The notes: generated by a model from the letters alone, not told the origin. DNA of 64,000 nucleotides from Rahnella woolbedingensis (GCF_003602095.1 NZ_RAHH01000009.1:62001-126000); one strand, 5' to 3'; shown: positions 24,334-39,410, numbered from the stretch's first letter. Translations and numbers: made by a program.

Positions 24334-25330
24334 TACTTCCGTGACAAAATCTGTGGTCATCACCCCCGGCGAGCCAGCCGGGGTTGGGCCGGATCTGGTA
24401 CTCGCTCTGGCTCAGCAGGCATGGCCTGTTGAGTTAGTGGTATGTGCCGATCCGGCCCTGCTGCTTGAACGTGCTGAGAAACTGGGCCTGAACATTCAGT
24501 TGCGCGATTATCAGCAAGGTCGTCCGTCAGAGCCACAGGCCGCAGGCACACTGACCGTTTTGCCGGTTAAACTCGCTGTACCTGTGACTGCCGGCAAACT
24601 GGATGTTGCTAACGCGCCTTACGTGGTAGAAACGCTGGCACGAGCCTGTGACGGTGCTATGAGTGGTGAATTCTCCGCGCTCATTACCGGTCCGGTTCAA
24701 AAAAGTATTATCAACGATGCGGGTGTTCCCTTCATCGGCCACACCGAATTCTTTGCCGACCGCAGCCATTGCAACCGCGTTGTGATGATGCTGGCAACCG
24801 AAGAACTGCGTGTGGCGCTGGCAACGACGCATCTGCCTTTACTGGCGGTGCCGGGCGCAATTACTCGCGAATGCCTGCATGAAGTCATCACCATTTTGCA
24901 TCATGATCTGAAAACCAAATTTGGTATTACCGAGCCGCAAATATATGTGTGTGGTCTGAATCCACATGCCGGCGAAGGTGGCCACATGGGGCACGAAGAG
25001 ATCGACATTATCATTCCTGCACTGGACGAACTGCGCCAGCAAGGAATGGATCTCATCGGCCCGCTGCCCGCTGATACGTTATTCCAGCCTAAATATCTGC
25101 AACATGCCGATGCTGTTTTATCGATGTATCACGATCAGGGCCTTCCGGTGCTAAAATATCAGGGATTCGGTCGCGCTGTGAATATCACGCTCGGCCTGCC
25201 TTTTATCCGGACTTCCGTTGATCACGGTACCGCCCTTGAACTCGCCGCCACCGGCACCGCCGATGCGGGCAGTTTCAAGACAGCAATAAATCTCGCCATC
25301 CACATGGCAAATAACAGCAACGATAAATAA
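24317..25330 (+). CDS. pdxA: 4-hydroxythreonine-4-phosphate dehydrogenase
   Basis: PdxA oxidises 4-phosphohydroxy-L-threonine in pyridoxal 5'-phosphate synthesis. The 337-residue protein has [13 protein letters not shown] at the start. The metal-binding histidines lie in [19 protein letters not shown] and [14 protein letters not shown]. Two ATG codons are possible: 24317 (used here) and 24323, which gives an N-terminus closer in length to E. coli. Both overlap the end of surA, so the gene is probably translationally coupled. Its place between surA and rsmA is the classical one. Confidence 0.96.
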   Translation: MVMENNTSVTKSVVITPGEPAGVGPDLVLALAQQAWPVELVVCADPALLLERAEKLGLNIQLRDYQQGRPSEPQAAGTLTVLPVKLAVPVTAGKLDVANAPYVVETLARACDGAMSGEFSALITGPVQKSIINDAGVPFIGHTEFFADRSHCNRVVMMLATEELRVALATTHLPLLAVPGAITRECLHEVITILHHDLKTKFGITEPQIYVCGLNPHAGEGGHMGHEEIDIIIPALDELRQQGMDLIGPLPADTLFQPKYLQHADAVLSMYHDQGLPVLKYQGFGRAVNITLGLPFIRTSVDHGTALELAATGTADAGSFKTAINLAIHMANNSNDK

Positions 25331-25335
25331 CAACA

Positions 25336-26163
25336 ATGAATAGTAGAGTCCACCAAGGTCACTTTGCCCGTAAACGTTTTGGGCAAAACTTCTTAACCGA
25401 TCAGTTTGTTATCGACAGCATCGTATCGGCCATTCATCCTATGCCGGGCGAGGCTGTCGTTGAAATCGGTCCGGGTCTGGCGGCATTAACTGAGCCTGTC
25501 GCTTCCCGCCTGGACAGTATGACGGTTATCGAACTCGACCGTGATCTGGCAACGCGTCTGGAAAATAACCCTAAGTTTCAGGGTAAATTACGTGTCATCC
25601 AGTCTGACGCGATGAAAATCAATTTCGGCGAGCTGTCTGAAGAACTCGGTCAACCACTGCGCGTCTTTGGTAACCTGCCGTACAACATCTCTACGCCGCT
25701 GATGTTCCATTTGTTTACCTATACCAACGCCATCAAAGACATGCATTTCATGTTGCAGAAGGAAGTGGTAAACCGTCTGGTTGCAGGCCCGAACAGCAAG
25801 GCGTATGGTCGTTTAACAGTGATGGCGCAATATTATTGCAACGTGATCCCGGTTCTGGAAGTTCCACCAGAATCCTTCACACCGGCGCCTAAAGTGGATT
25901 CCGCAGTGGTACGTTTAGTGCCGCATGAAGTGATCCCCTATCCGGTACCGGATATTCGCATTCTGAGCCGCCTGACCACCGATGCGTTCAACCAGCGTCG
26001 CAAAACAGTGCGCAACAGTCTTGGCCATCTGTTCACACAAGAACAAATGACTGAACTGGGCTTAGATCTCAGCATGCGTGCTGAAAATATTTCTGTAGAG
26101 CAATTCTGTAAACTGGCTAACTGGTTGTCTACACGACCTAAAACCCCGGAACCTCAGGAGTAG
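25336..26163 (+). CDS. rsmA: 16S rRNA adenine-N6,N6-dimethyltransferase
   Basis: RsmA (KsgA) dimethylates A1518 and A1519 in the 3' hairpin of 16S rRNA, a late checkpoint in small-subunit assembly. The 275-residue protein has the SAM-binding motif [12 protein letters not shown], the acidic VIELDRDLA and the catalytic NLPYNIS motif. A C-terminal helical domain includes RRKTVRNSL. The start is five bases after the pdxA stop. Confidence 0.97.
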   Translation: MNSRVHQGHFARKRFGQNFLTDQFVIDSIVSAIHPMPGEAVVEIGPGLAALTEPVASRLDSMTVIELDRDLATRLENNPKFQGKLRVIQSDAMKINFGELSEELGQPLRVFGNLPYNISTPLMFHLFTYTNAIKDMHFMLQKEVVNRLVAGPNSKAYGRLTVMAQYYCNVIPVLEVPPESFTPAPKVDSAVVRLVPHEVIPYPVPDIRILSRLTTDAFNQRRKTVRNSLGHLFTQEQMTELGLDLSMRAENISVEQFCKLANWLSTRPKTPEPQE

Positions 26164-26167
26164 CGTT

Positions 26168-26545
26168 ATGCTTAATTCGCCCCGCGTTTGTGTTCAGGTG
26201 CAAAGTATCTACGTTGAATCACAGTCGATACCGGAAGAAGAACGTTTTGTCTTCGCTTACACCATCACCATCCGCAATCTGGGGCGTTTTAATGTACAAC
26301 TGCTTCGCCGTTACTGGCTGATTACCAACAGTAACGGCCGCCAGACTGAAGTCCAGGGCGAAGGGGTTATCGGTGAGCAGCCTTTGATCCTGCCCGGCAA
26401 TGAATTTCACTATACCAGCGGCGCGATTTTAGAAACGCCGCTGGGCACGATGGAAGGCCATTATGAAATGGTCGCACAAGACGGTGAAGCCTTCCGTGTG
26501 CCCGTTCCGGTCTTCCGCCTCGCCATCCCTACGCTGATAAATTAA
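26168..26545 (+). CDS. apaG: Protein ApaG
   Basis: This 125-residue protein has the ApaG fold, an immunoglobulin/fibronectin-like beta sandwich. Its role in bacteria is not settled; it was linked to divalent-cation (Co2+/Mg2+) phenotypes. Motifs [10 protein letters not shown] and [25 protein letters not shown] are typical. It lies four bases after rsmA and five before apaH, so it is cotranscribed with them. Confidence 0.95.
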   Translation: MLNSPRVCVQVQSIYVESQSIPEEERFVFAYTITIRNLGRFNVQLLRRYWLITNSNGRQTEVQGEGVIGEQPLILPGNEFHYTSGAILETPLGTMEGHYEMVAQDGEAFRVPVPVFRLAIPTLIN

Positions 26546-26550
26546 TCCTC

Positions 26551-27405
26551 ATGTCGACATATCTTATTGGTGATGTTCACGGCTGCATCGATGAACTCAA
26601 GGCGCTATTGGCGCAGGTGGATTTTGATCCGCAAAATGATGTCCTGTGGTTAACAGGCGATCTGGTTGCACGCGGCCCGTCTTCCCTCGAAGTGCTGCGT
26701 TTTGTCAGCGGTTTGGGCGATTCGGTGCGTATGGTGCTCGGTAACCATGATTTGCATCTGCTGGCGGTTTACGCGGGGATCAGTTTTAACAAACCGAAAG
26801 ACCGTATTACGCCATTACTGGAAGCAGAAGATGCGGATGAGCTGATCAACTGGCTGCGACGCCAGCCGGTGTTGCAGGTAGATGAAGAGCTTAAGCTGGT
26901 CATGGCGCACGCCGGGGTCACACCGCAGTGGGATCTCGAAACCGCGCAGATGTGTGCCCGTGAAGTGGAATCCGTGCTGAGCAGCGATACTTATCCGCTG
27001 TTTCTGGATGCAATGTATGGCGACATGCCCAACAACTGGCATCCGGAGCTTTCCGGTCTGGCTCGTCTGCGGTTCAGCACCAACGCCTTTACCCGTATGC
27101 GCTACTGTTTCCCCAACGGTCAGCTGGATATGATTTGCAAAGATGTGCCGGAAAGCGCGCCAAAACCGCTCAAACCCTGGTTTGATATTCCGGGTCCGGT
27201 ACAGGAAGCGGGTTATAGCATTGCGTTTGGTCACTGGGCGTCGCTGGAAGGAAAAGGCGCACCGGAAGGCATTTATGCACTTGATACCGGCTGTTGCTGG
27301 GGCGGCGATCTGACGATGTTACGCTGGGAAGATAAAACCTACTTCACGCAGCCGTCAAACCGTCACAGTGAAAAAGAACATTCTGAGATCCCGAAAGTGA
27401 TTTAA
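26551..27405 (+). CDS. apaH: Diadenosine tetraphosphatase (symmetrical)
   Basis: ApaH splits Ap4A symmetrically into two ADP and also removes Np4 caps from RNA. The 284-residue protein has the metallophosphatase signatures [25 protein letters not shown] and [10 protein letters not shown], with metal ligands Asp, His, Asp, Asn and His. It is the last gene of the lptD-apaH series; a bidirectional hairpin follows before the convergent folA. Confidence 0.97.
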   Translation: MSTYLIGDVHGCIDELKALLAQVDFDPQNDVLWLTGDLVARGPSSLEVLRFVSGLGDSVRMVLGNHDLHLLAVYAGISFNKPKDRITPLLEAEDADELINWLRRQPVLQVDEELKLVMAHAGVTPQWDLETAQMCAREVESVLSSDTYPLFLDAMYGDMPNNWHPELSGLARLRFSTNAFTRMRYCFPNGQLDMICKDVPESAPKPLKPWFDIPGPVQEAGYSIAFGHWASLEGKGAPEGIYALDTGCCWGGDLTMLRWEDKTYFTQPSNRHSEKEHSEIPKVI

Positions 27406-27428
27406 TTCAATCTCAGGCAATCAGATAG

Positions 27429-27459
27429 CAAAAAGGCACCTGCGAAGGGTGCCTTTTTA
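27429..27459. terminator. Bidirectional terminator between apaH and folA
   Basis: The hairpin AAAAAGGCACC-tgcgaag-GGTGCCTTTTT is symmetrical with A and T runs and sits between convergent genes. Confidence 0.85.
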
Positions 27460-27487
27460 TTGTCACACATCCCACGCGCTCGTGGGA

Positions 27488-27973
27488 TCAGGCGCGACGA
27501 TCAAGAATTTCGAAGCAATAGCCGTGCGAGTTTTGCTCATCCGCATCATGGAATTCGCTGAACGTGCTTTCCCAGTCATCCGGCTCGTAGTCAGGGAAAT
27601 GCGTGTCGCCTTCCACTTCTGCATCGATGTGAGTCAGATATAAACGGTTGGCTTTTGGCAGCATCTGTTCGTACACGCGGCCTCCGCCCATCACCATCAC
27701 TTCTTCCACATCACCGGCAGCAGCCAGCGCAGCGTCAACAGACGTTACCCAGGTCACGCCTTCATGCTCGCCAGGTTTAGTGCTGATGACGATATTCAGC
27801 CGGCCAGGCAAAGGGCGTCCGATTGACTCAAACGTCTTGCGTCCCATGATGACAGGTTTGTTAAGCGTATTACGCTTGAACCAGGCCAGATCACCGGGTA
27901 AATGCCAAGGCATAGCGTTTTCCATGCCAATAACGCGATCGGTCGCCAGTGCGGCGATCAGGCTAATAATCAT
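27488..27973 (-). CDS. folA: Dihydrofolate reductase
   Basis: This enzyme reduces dihydrofolate with NADPH and is the target of trimethoprim. The 161-residue chromosomal-type protein starts [16 protein letters not shown]. It has the active-site [13 protein letters not shown] segment (acid residue Asp about 27), the [16 protein letters not shown] loop for NADPH and [10 protein letters not shown]. Its length is normal. It is convergent with apaH. Confidence 0.97.
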   Translation of the reverse strand: MIISLIAALATDRVIGMENAMPWHLPGDLAWFKRNTLNKPVIMGRKTFESIGRPLPGRLNIVISTKPGEHEGVTWVTSVDAALAAAGDVEEVMVMGGGRVYEQMLPKANRLYLTHIDAEVEGDTHFPDYEPDDWESTFSEFHDADEQNSHGYCFEILDRRA

Positions 27974-28375
27974 TGTGAAGCCCTGTGTAGAAAAGGAATT
28001 GGTGCGTGACCCGAAAAAAGAGCTGACACTATACGGAAAGCCCTATCAGCCGTCGATAGGAAGACCTGCGCTTTACAAAGATATAAGAGAGCTTTAACTG
28101 TGCCGGGATATTCCCCGTCAAAAGTACCAGTTCAGGCGGTAAAGGGCGGTCAAAAGCAGGAAGCTTTCGCCGTAATCCAGTCGAAAATGCTGAGCCCTTC
28201 CTTTGCAACTTGCATTGTTCATCCACGCTGTACAACAACCCTTACACACCGGGGCGTTTACGGTACAGATCATTATAGCTGCCTGCAAAAAAAGCAATAA
28301 GAGTGATTTAACTTGCCGGGGATTGGCGTATTATGCCGCCTTCTTTTGTTCTGAACATTGACGACGGTTATTTTC
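27974..28375. other. folA / LysE-family gene divergent control region
   Basis: This 402-bp stretch has no gene I can support. For the plus-strand exporter gene, a candidate promoter is TTTAAC (28307-28312), 16 bp, TATTAT (28329-28334). For folA, a TATAGT -10 can be read on the minus strand near 28028-28033. Minus-strand and plus-strand small frames here lack family resemblance. Nothing else was recognised. Confidence 0.4.
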
Positions 28376-28990
28376 ATGCTTGAAACCACCCTTTTTGTTG
28401 CCAGTATCGCCTTCCTCGGCATGCTTTCTCCCGGCCCTGATTTCTTTCTGGTCATCAAAAATGCAGCCCGCTATCCCCGCATGGCCGCACTCATGACGTC
28501 ACTGGGTGTCATCTGCGGTGTGATCACGCATATGTCTTACTGCGTGGCCGGTCTGGCGGTAGTGATCACCACGACGCCGTGGTTGTTCGATTTGCTGAAA
28601 TACGTCGGTGCCGCATACCTGATTTGGGTCGGTATTCAGGCGCTGTTCTCGCGCAGCAACAGCAAGATGAATCTCGATGGCCTGGAACCACAGCAGGTGA
28701 AAATGCGTACGGCTTTCGTGCAGGGCTATCTGTGTAATCTGCTCAATCCTAAGGCGACGCTGTTCTTCCTGGCGATGTTCACGCAGGTCTTGCAGATCAA
28801 CTCCACCGTCGGTGAAAAACTGTGGTATGCCTCGATTATCGTCGGCCTGTCAGCAATCTGGTGGCCGTCACTGGCGTTACTGATCCAGAGCCCGCCGGTG
28901 CGTCGCGGTCTGGCAAAAGCGCAGAAGATAATCGATAAGCTGCTGGGTGGCGTGCTGATTGGTTTGGGTATTAAAGTCGCGCTTAGCTAA
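28376..28990 (+). CDS. LysE/RhtB-family amino-acid exporter
   Basis: This 204-residue inner-membrane protein has about six hydrophobic helices and the LysE-family N-terminal motif GMLSPGPDFFLV, followed by CNLLNPKATLFF in the second repeat. Members export amino acids such as threonine, homoserine or lysine; which substrate cannot be told from sequence. I prefer ATG 28376 because the protein then begins MLETTLFVASIAFLG like RhtC-type proteins; a TTG at 28358 would add six residues. It is not at this place in E. coli, so it is an insertion in the otherwise conserved folA-kefC interval. Confidence 0.88.
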   Translation: MLETTLFVASIAFLGMLSPGPDFFLVIKNAARYPRMAALMTSLGVICGVITHMSYCVAGLAVVITTTPWLFDLLKYVGAAYLIWVGIQALFSRSNSKMNLDGLEPQQVKMRTAFVQGYLCNLLNPKATLFFLAMFTQVLQINSTVGEKLWYASIIVGLSAIWWPSLALLIQSPPVRRGLAKAQKIIDKLLGGVLIGLGIKVALS

Positions 28991-29004
28991 GTTCAGAAAG
29001 AAAA

Positions 29005-29031
29005 AAACCGGTGCATCAGGCACCGGCTTTC
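29005..29031. terminator. Bidirectional terminator after the exporter gene and kefC
   Basis: The hairpin CCGGTGC-atca-GGCACCGG has a run of A before it and CTTT after, between convergent genes. Confidence 0.75.
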
Positions 29032-29045
29032 AGTTTTGAGTCTGT

Positions 29046-30899
29046 TTACCCCTTCGCTTCAATCACCTCTTTCTCCGGGGCTTTTCCGTCAATACTGCCG
29101 CGCCAGCCATGTTGCTGATCGGATGCCAGACGCTCCTGATCCTGCTCGATCGCTGCCGTCAGCATATCTTTCGCACGTTGCATGCTGGCAATGCGGAATT
29201 CGGTATCTTCATAATTCTCGAGAGTTGCTTCCAGCATTTTCAGGTTATAACGGCGGAACAAATCGGCTTTCTCGCGGGCTTCATAGGCATCCAGCCCCAG
29301 CGCTTCCAGCACATCGCGGCCGACACGCAGTGACCCTTCGAACAGTTCACGCTCCGGTGCTTCCACACCTAACTGACGCAGCTGATACCAGTGGTCAACA
29401 TCACGGGCACGGGCGATCACTTTAAGATTAGGGAAGTGCTCTTTCGCCAGCGCAGTCAGCTGAAGGTTTGCTTCCACATCATCAATGGCGTTAATCAACA
29501 CTTTGGCCTGCGCCGCACCGGCCGATTCCAGCAAATCAACGCGGGTGGCATCGCCGTAAAACACTTTGGTGCCAAATTTACGCAGCGTTTCGATATGGTC
29601 CGGATCGTGATCCAAAACCACGGTATGTACATTGTTTGCCAATAACAGACGACCGGCAATCTGACCAAAGCGGCCGAAACCGGCGATAATTACCTGCGCA
29701 TTTTCTTCATCGATGGTGTCCTGCGGACGGTCATCTTTTGGCGCGTTGCGTTCAAGCCGCGCGGACAGCACCAGCAGCAGCGGTGTCACCGCCATGGAAA
29801 GCGCCACGGCCAGCGTCAAGGCTTTCGACCATTCCACCGGCAACACACCGGCCATTTGCGCGGTACTGAAAATCACGAAGGCAAATTCACTGCCCTGCCC
29901 GATTAAAATGGCAAACAGGCCACGCTGTTTTTTCGGCACACCCAGCCACGGCGCAATCAGCCACAGTAACGCAGCTTTCAGCGCCATAAATCCGACCAGC
30001 AATGTGGCGATCAAAAGCGGCTGATGGACCAGCGTACCGAAGTCGATAGACATACCGACACCGATAAAGAACAGGCCGAGGAGCAGCCCTTTGAACGGCT
30101 GAATATCGCTTTCCAGCGCGTGACGGTATTCCGAACTCGCCAGCAATACGCCCGCCAGAAACGCACCCATCGCCATCGACATCCCGGCCATTTCCAGCAA
30201 AATACCAAAACCGAATACCAGAAACAGCGCAACAGCACTGAACACTTCGCGCATACCGGAACGTGCGACGAAGTGCAGTAAAGGCCGGGTGACATAGCGT
30301 CCGAGCAGAATAACCAGCACCAGCGCGCCCGCTACTTTTACCGCCGAGAGCCCAAAGCTCATGAGTGTGGTCGCTTCACCGGTGCTCGCCAGTAACGGGA
30401 TCATCGCCACCAGCGGGATCGCAGCGATATCCTGGAACAGCAACACGGCGAACGAACTGCGGCCGATCGGTGAAGCTGTCAGACTGCGTTCACTCATCGC
30501 CTGCATGGCAATCGCCGTTGAAGACAACGCGAGCGTCAGGCCAATCAGCAGCGCGATTTTCCAGTCGAGGCCGAGGAAATAACAGAAGGCGCTGAGCACC
30601 ACGCCACAGCCGACCATCTGGATACTGCCGCCGCCAAATACTGAGGCACGCATCGTCCACAACCGTTTTGGATCCAGCTCCAGTCCGATGACAAACAGCA
30701 TCAGCACCACGCCGATTTCCGCAAAGGTCAGTATCGACTCTGCATCAGAGACCAGTTTCAGTCCCCACGGGCCGATAATACAACCGGCAATCAGATAACC
30801 GAGCACTGATCCCAGCCCCAGTCTTACTGCAATCGGCACAAACAGCGCCGCGGAGCCGAGATAAATCAGCCCTTCTATCATCAGGTTATGGTTATCCAA
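29046..30899 (-). CDS. kefC: Glutathione-regulated potassium efflux system protein KefC
   Basis: KefC exports K+ in exchange for H+ when glutathione adducts form, giving acidification that protects against electrophiles. The 617-residue protein has a CPA2 antiporter membrane domain (about 1-385) and a regulatory loop [12 protein letters not shown]. An RCK/TrkA-N Rossmann domain starts at [15 protein letters not shown] (about 400). The start is TTG (30897-30899), since [18 protein letters not shown] lines up with the E. coli N-terminus and there is no ATG nearby. It overlaps the ancillary gene kefF by 8 bp. Confidence 0.94.
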   Translation of the reverse strand: MDNHNLMIEGLIYLGSAALFVPIAVRLGLGSVLGYLIAGCIIGPWGLKLVSDAESILTFAEIGVVLMLFVIGLELDPKRLWTMRASVFGGGSIQMVGCGVVLSAFCYFLGLDWKIALLIGLTLALSSTAIAMQAMSERSLTASPIGRSSFAVLLFQDIAAIPLVAMIPLLASTGEATTLMSFGLSAVKVAGALVLVILLGRYVTRPLLHFVARSGMREVFSAVALFLVFGFGILLEMAGMSMAMGAFLAGVLLASSEYRHALESDIQPFKGLLLGLFFIGVGMSIDFGTLVHQPLLIATLLVGFMALKAALLWLIAPWLGVPKKQRGLFAILIGQGSEFAFVIFSTAQMAGVLPVEWSKALTLAVALSMAVTPLLLVLSARLERNAPKDDRPQDTIDEENAQVIIAGFGRFGQIAGRLLLANNVHTVVLDHDPDHIETLRKFGTKVFYGDATRVDLLESAGAAQAKVLINAIDDVEANLQLTALAKEHFPNLKVIARARDVDHWYQLRQLGVEAPERELFEGSLRVGRDVLEALGLDAYEAREKADLFRRYNLKMLEATLENYEDTEFRIASMQRAKDMLTAAIEQDQERLASDQQHGWRGSIDGKAPEKEVIEAKG

Positions 30900-31446
30900 A
30901 ATCCACCTCCGGCGGGCAGCCTTCTTTCAGGCTCAGACAGGCAGTCAGGCGACGGCGATACTCTTCGCCTGCCGCTTTCAGCGCAATTTCGTCACAAACG
31001 AAGGTGTTATGGACAGCAAAATACGGCAGCCAGTGCATACCGCAGTAAATGGCTGTCGCCTGTAACGGCTGCGCCAGCACGTCGAAATCGGGATGATCAC
31101 CCAGCTCGAAATGATGCTCATTGCCACCGGTCGTCACTGCCCACAGGCAATGTTTGCCGTTGAGCGCATTGCCTTCGTGACCGTAAGCCCAGCCGTGCTC
31201 GAGCACTTTGTCGATCCAAAGCTTCATCAGCGGCGGCAGGCTGTACCATTGGATTGGATGCTGGAATACCACCAGATCTGCCCGTTCGACCGCTTTCTGT
31301 TCAGCGGCAATATCGATATTAAAATCAGGGTAAAGGTCATACAGCGAGCGCACTTCGACGTTGGGCAAATCGCTCACGGCCGCCAGTAATCCCTGGTTGG
31401 CCCGCGAATGGCGCGGATAAGGATGGGCGTAAATGATTAAAATCAT
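30892..31446 (-). CDS. kefF: KefF, ancillary quinone oxidoreductase of KefC
   Basis: KefF is an FMN-dependent flavodoxin-like oxidoreductase that binds KefC and is needed for full activity. The 184-residue protein starts [18 protein letters not shown] and includes [31 protein letters not shown] and [10 protein letters not shown] chose ATG 31446 on family alignment; the reading frame stays open further upstream across the ERIC element, which is not coding. kefF and kefC form an overlapping pair. Confidence 0.94.
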   Translation of the reverse strand: MILIIYAHPYPRHSRANQGLLAAVSDLPNVEVRSLYDLYPDFNIDIAAEQKAVERADLVVFQHPIQWYSLPPLMKLWIDKVLEHGWAYGHEGNALNGKHCLWAVTTGGNEHHFELGDHPDFDVLAQPLQATAIYCGMHWLPYFAVHNTFVCDEIALKAAGEEYRRRLTACLSLKEGCPPEVDFG

Positions 31447-31517
31447 GCAGGTCTCTTGTCTTATTAGCTTTACTTCAGCATACGCAATTTTGGGCTTTCT
31501 GGTAAAAAGTCCACGCG

Positions 31518-31644
31518 TTATACCTAAATAATTCGCATCGCAGGAAGTCGGAAGTGAAGAAATCCCGATGAGCTTACTCAGGTAAGTGATTCGGGTGACT
31601 GAATGTAGCCAACGCATCGGCGATTTGAAGTATGACGGGTATAA
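31518..31644. repeat. ERIC element (127 bp)
   Basis: The element begins TTATACC and ends GGGTATAA, and is exactly 127 bp, the standard ERIC length. The central GAGCTTACTCAGGTAAGTGA and the GAAGTATGACGGGTATA end match the ERIC consensus. It lies between the carB terminator and kefF, 71 bp before the kefF start codon, so it may be part of the kefFC leader or promoter. Confidence 0.9.
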
Positions 31645-31648
31645 AATG

Positions 31649-31678
31649 AAAAAGGCGCAGCTTTCGCTACGCCTTTTA
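31649..31678 (-). terminator. carAB terminator
   Basis: Read on the minus strand: AAAAGGCG-t-AGC-GAAA-GCT-g-CGCCTTTTT, with a GAAA tetraloop and a T run, 27 bp after the carB stop. Confidence 0.8.
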
Positions 31679-31704
31679 CCGACTGTAACCCGTCAATTAT
31701 CCCA

Positions 31705-34929
<3,225 letters not shown>

Positions 34930-34946
34930 TTTTTCTTGCTCCTGAT

Positions 34947-36119
34947 TTATTTGCCTATAAGAGTGGCGTCGTTTTTATTTGTAGCGCGAAAAGCTTCAAT
35001 CAGTTCAATGAAGTGGTCGAACAGCGGAGCCGCATCGTGCGGGCCCGGGCTCGCTTCCGGGTGGCCCTGGAAACTAAACGCCGCTTTATCTGTGCGATGA
35101 ATCCCCTGCACCGTGTGGTCGAACAGTGATTTGTGAGTCACACGCAGGTTAGCCGGCAGGCCGGTTTCATCAACCGCAAAACCGTGGTTCTGGGCGGTGA
35201 TCATTACGATATCTTTATCGATATCTTTCACCGGGTGGTTACCGCCGTGGTGGCCGAGCTTCATTTTGACTGTCTTCGCGCCGCTGGCCAGAGCCAGTAA
35301 CTGATGGCCAAGACAGATGCCGAATACCGGAATATCAGTTTCGAGGAAAGTTTTGATGGCCGCGATAGCATAATCGCAAGGCTCCGGGTCACCCGGGCCG
35401 TTGGACAGGAAGATGCCGTCCGGATTCATTTTCAGAACTTCTTCTGCCGGCGTTTGCGCCGGAACTACCGTCAGGCGGCAACCGCGATCCACCAGCATGC
35501 GCAGGATATTGCGTTTCGCGCCGTAGTCGTAGGCCACCACATGGAATGGCAGCTCTTCAGATTTCTTCACTTCCGGCAGCTCGCCTTCCAGCGTCCAGCT
35601 GCCTTGTTGCCAGCTGTAGGATTCTGTCGTGGTGACTTCTTTCGCCAGATCCATCCCTTTCAGCCCCGGGAATGCCTTTGCTTTTTGCAGCGCCAGTTCA
35701 GCATCCGGTGAATCGCCCGCAATGATGCAGCCGTTCTGCGCGCCTTTTTCACGTAACAGGCGGGTCAGTTTGCGGGTATCAATGTCGGCGATGGCAACGA
35801 TGTTGTTGCGCTTGAGATAATCTGAGAGGTTTTCTTCACTACGGTAGTTGCTGGCAATCAGAGGTAAATCGCGAATGACCAGGCCTTGAGCATGTACTGC
35901 GGAGGATTCTGCATCAGCGGCGTTAGTGCCGACATTACCGATATGGGGATAAGTGAGAGTGACAATCTGGCGGGAATAGGAAGGATCAGTGAGGATTTCT
36001 TGATAACCGGTCATCGACGTATTGAAGACCACTTCCCCCACTGCCGACCCTTCTGCCCCGATGGCCCGACCGTGGAATTGGGTTCCGTCTTCCAGAACCA
36101 ATAGCGCTGACTTTATCAA
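34947..36119 (-). CDS. carA: Carbamoyl-phosphate synthase, small subunit
   Basis: CarA is the glutamine amidotransferase subunit that delivers ammonia to CarB. The 390-residue protein has the class I GATase nucleophile in GICLGHQLL and the catalytic His-Glu in [16 protein letters not shown] chose TTG 36117-36119: GGAGG stands six bases before it and the protein then starts [21 protein letters not shown] as in E. coli, where carA also uses TTG. An in-frame TTG at 36131 would overlap the ribosome site. The C-terminal tail ([10 protein letters not shown]) is about eight residues longer than in E. coli (382). Confidence 0.96.
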   Translation of the reverse strand: MIKSALLVLEDGTQFHGRAIGAEGSAVGEVVFNTSMTGYQEILTDPSYSRQIVTLTYPHIGNVGTNAADAESSAVHAQGLVIRDLPLIASNYRSEENLSDYLKRNNIVAIADIDTRKLTRLLREKGAQNGCIIAGDSPDAELALQKAKAFPGLKGMDLAKEVTTTESYSWQQGSWTLEGELPEVKKSEELPFHVVAYDYGAKRNILRMLVDRGCRLTVVPAQTPAEEVLKMNPDGIFLSNGPGDPEPCDYAIAAIKTFLETDIPVFGICLGHQLLALASGAKTVKMKLGHHGGNHPVKDIDKDIVMITAQNHGFAVDETGLPANLRVTHKSLFDHTVQGIHRTDKAAFSFQGHPEASPGPHDAAPLFDHFIELIEAFRATNKNDATLIGK

Positions 36120-36132
36120 AGCATCCTCCAAG

Positions 36133-36166
36133 AATAATAAATCACAATATCTGCATATTAATTCAG
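36133..36166 (-). promoter_or_regulatory. Tandem ARG boxes (ArgR) before carAB
   Basis: On the minus strand TGAATTAATATGCA (36152-36165) is the same as an ARG box of the E. coli carAB P2 promoter as I remember it. The adjacent TGATTTATTATTC (about 36134-36146) is a second, weaker box about one and a half to two helical turns away. ArgR with arginine would repress the proximal promoter. Confidence 0.75.
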
Positions 36167-36228
36167 ATAACCCGATCTAAATCAATGCAAAAATCGCTCC
36201 CAAAGGCAATTTTTGGCAAATTGCGCGC

Positions 36229-36257
36229 ATTCTAATGATGGCAGTTCCGTTTGTCTA
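36229..36257 (-). promoter_or_regulatory. Candidate distal carAB promoter P1
   Basis: Minus strand: TAGACA (36252-36257), 17-bp spacer, TAGAAT (36229-36234). Each hexamer matches the sigma-70 consensus in five of six positions. Its place upstream of the ARG boxes is that of the pyrimidine/purine-controlled P1. The rest of 36167-36595 has no gene; I saw no clear PurR box. Confidence 0.6.
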
Positions 36258-36514
36258 CCAAAAGCACCAATATTTCTATCCTTTTCGCACAACTCAGAGA
36301 AAAGGCTCTATGACTGCCATAAAAATAGCGTCTAAGTGAGCATAGTAACCGTTTGCGGGAGAGGATGTCTGAAAAATGACGAAGAAAGCGGGATTATTGC
36401 AGAACGGTAGCGTTGCCATGTGTAAAAAACGAACAACCCGTCATTAAAAACCGGAGATAACATCACAAAAAAACCATCAGACAAAAAAAATCAATCCAAT
36501 GTGTTTTTTTAAAT

Positions 36515-36550
36515 AAAAAGAGAAGGGCAATCAAGGAACTGCCCTTTTAT
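36515..36550 (-). terminator. dapB terminator
   Basis: Minus strand: AAGGGCAGTTCC-TTGATTGCCCTT hairpin (36523-36546), followed by TCTCTTTTTATTT. Confidence 0.7.
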
Positions 36551-36595
36551 CAAAAGATTATGACCAATACAACCACATCACATCTAAATCATTTA

Positions 36596-38104
<1,509 letters not shown>

Positions 38105-39250
38105 ATGAAATTCAAACTAAACAAAGTCGCACAAGCGACGTCGGCTGGCCTGTTGTTCGGCTTAGCCTCTTTCGCTTCACACGCAGAAATCACCCTGATT
38201 AAACAAGATCCGCAGCCGAACGATCCGCTGAGCCGCCTGCAATTTCAGGTTGGCGGGAGCATTCGTCCGCAGTGGCAATTCCAGAACGGCGTGAAAAACT
38301 ACAAAACCAACGGTTTTGATGGCGGCACGCGTTTTCGTTTCTCCACTGATTATTATTTGTTTGATGATATCAGCTGGATTAACTACTACGAGCTGGGTGT
38401 CAATCTGCCGGCAATTACAGGCTGGGATAACCATTATGCGAAAGGGGCTCATAACACCACCCGTCGTATGCTCTATACCGGTCTGAAAAGCAAAACCTAC
38501 GGTCAGCTGACCTTCGGCCAGCAAAACAGCGTTTATTACGATGTGGTCGGTGCGAAAACCGATATCTGGGATTACGACATGCTCGCCCAGGCGCCAGGCA
38601 ATGGTGTGAACGGCGACTACGATGGTTCTTACCGCTCACGTAAGATGCTGAAATACAAAAACACCTTTGGTGATGCGGACGTTTATGCATCCTACCTGTT
38701 TGAAGACAGCGAACTGCTGACCGGCAAAAATGGCCTGCGTTACAAACGTAACGGCGGCGGTTCCGTCGGTGTGGATTACCACATCACCAAAGAGCTGACG
38801 TGGGGTACTGCGTACAACTACACCGACGCAGAAATGAGAAATCCGGGCGATAACACGTCTAAAGACTACAACCAGAGCATTATCGGTACCGCACTGAGCT
38901 GGAAACCAGGCAACTGGACAGCCTCCTTCGGTGGCGGTTACTACCATGACTTCCTGACCACGGGCCTGAAAAATGAAGACCAGTTCTTCGCAGGTGATGC
39001 ATACGGTCTGGAATACTTCCTGGGCTACGCCTTCCCAATCAATCAGCTGGCCGTCAAAACTATCCAGCCATACTTCATGGGTGACCGTCTGACCTATGTG
39101 ACTGGCCGCGATTACCAGCGTATTGATAACGGTCTGGGTGTGTCTTTCCAGCTCGACTACGGTTTCCGTGTTGATTACGAACACGTGTTCACGTCTTCTA
39201 CCGATAACCTCGGTGATATGAACCTGATCCGTTTGCGTTACGACTTCTAA
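38105..39250 (+). CDS. Outer-membrane porin, substrate unknown
   Basis: The 381-residue precursor has a signal peptide (1-27, ending ASHA before EITLI). A beta-barrel pattern follows with many alternating aromatic strands, such as TRFRFSTDYYLF, WINYYELGVNL and YGQLTFGQQNSVYYDV, and a terminal NLIRLRYDF with the C-terminal Phe required for barrel assembly. Segment GQLTFGQQ is like trimeric porins. It is far longer than the KdgM oligogalacturonate porins (about 230 residues), so I do not assign it there. AGGGA before ATG 38105 supports this start over 38060. Beside a sugar PTS cluster, it probably admits the same sugar or a glycoside of it. Confidence 0.75.
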   Translation: MKFKLNKVAQATSAGLLFGLASFASHAEITLIKQDPQPNDPLSRLQFQVGGSIRPQWQFQNGVKNYKTNGFDGGTRFRFSTDYYLFDDISWINYYELGVNLPAITGWDNHYAKGAHNTTRRMLYTGLKSKTYGQLTFGQQNSVYYDVVGAKTDIWDYDMLAQAPGNGVNGDYDGSYRSRKMLKYKNTFGDADVYASYLFEDSELLTGKNGLRYKRNGGGSVGVDYHITKELTWGTAYNYTDAEMRNPGDNTSKDYNQSIIGTALSWKPGNWTASFGGGYYHDFLTTGLKNEDQFFAGDAYGLEYFLGYAFPINQLAVKTIQPYFMGDRLTYVTGRDYQRIDNGLGVSFQLDYGFRVDYEHVFTSSTDNLGDMNLIRLRYDF

Positions 39251-39269
39251 GCCTTAACGGCTAAGCTTT

Positions 39270-39314
39270 AAGGGCCAGCTTTACGTCTTATTGACGGGCT
39301 GGCCCTTTCTTTTT
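39270..39314 (+). terminator. Terminator after the porin gene
   Basis: The stem AAGGGCCAGC/GCTGGCCCTT (39270-39307) has an 18-base loop and is followed by TCTTTTT. Confidence 0.75.
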
Positions 39315-39410
39315 ACATCATTTCATCTATCCCGCGAACGCAAAGCCAGACTAGACTCATAGAGACAGCTGTCGCTATATCCACTTTGTAACCTGCAGGA
39401 GAGCTTTGCG

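Noticed and set aside
28029-28238. 69-residue minus-strand frame upstream of folA
   Set aside because: Lies in the folA promoter region and has no recognisable family.
31447-31617. N-terminal extension of kefF through the ERIC element
   Set aside because: The KefF family starts at [11 protein letters not shown]; the upstream frame is ERIC repeat sequence.
38105-39250. Assignment of the porin as KdgM or OmpC
   Set aside because: It is 150 residues longer than KdgM and ends RYDF, not the usual VYQF of OmpC-type porins; I leave the subtype open.
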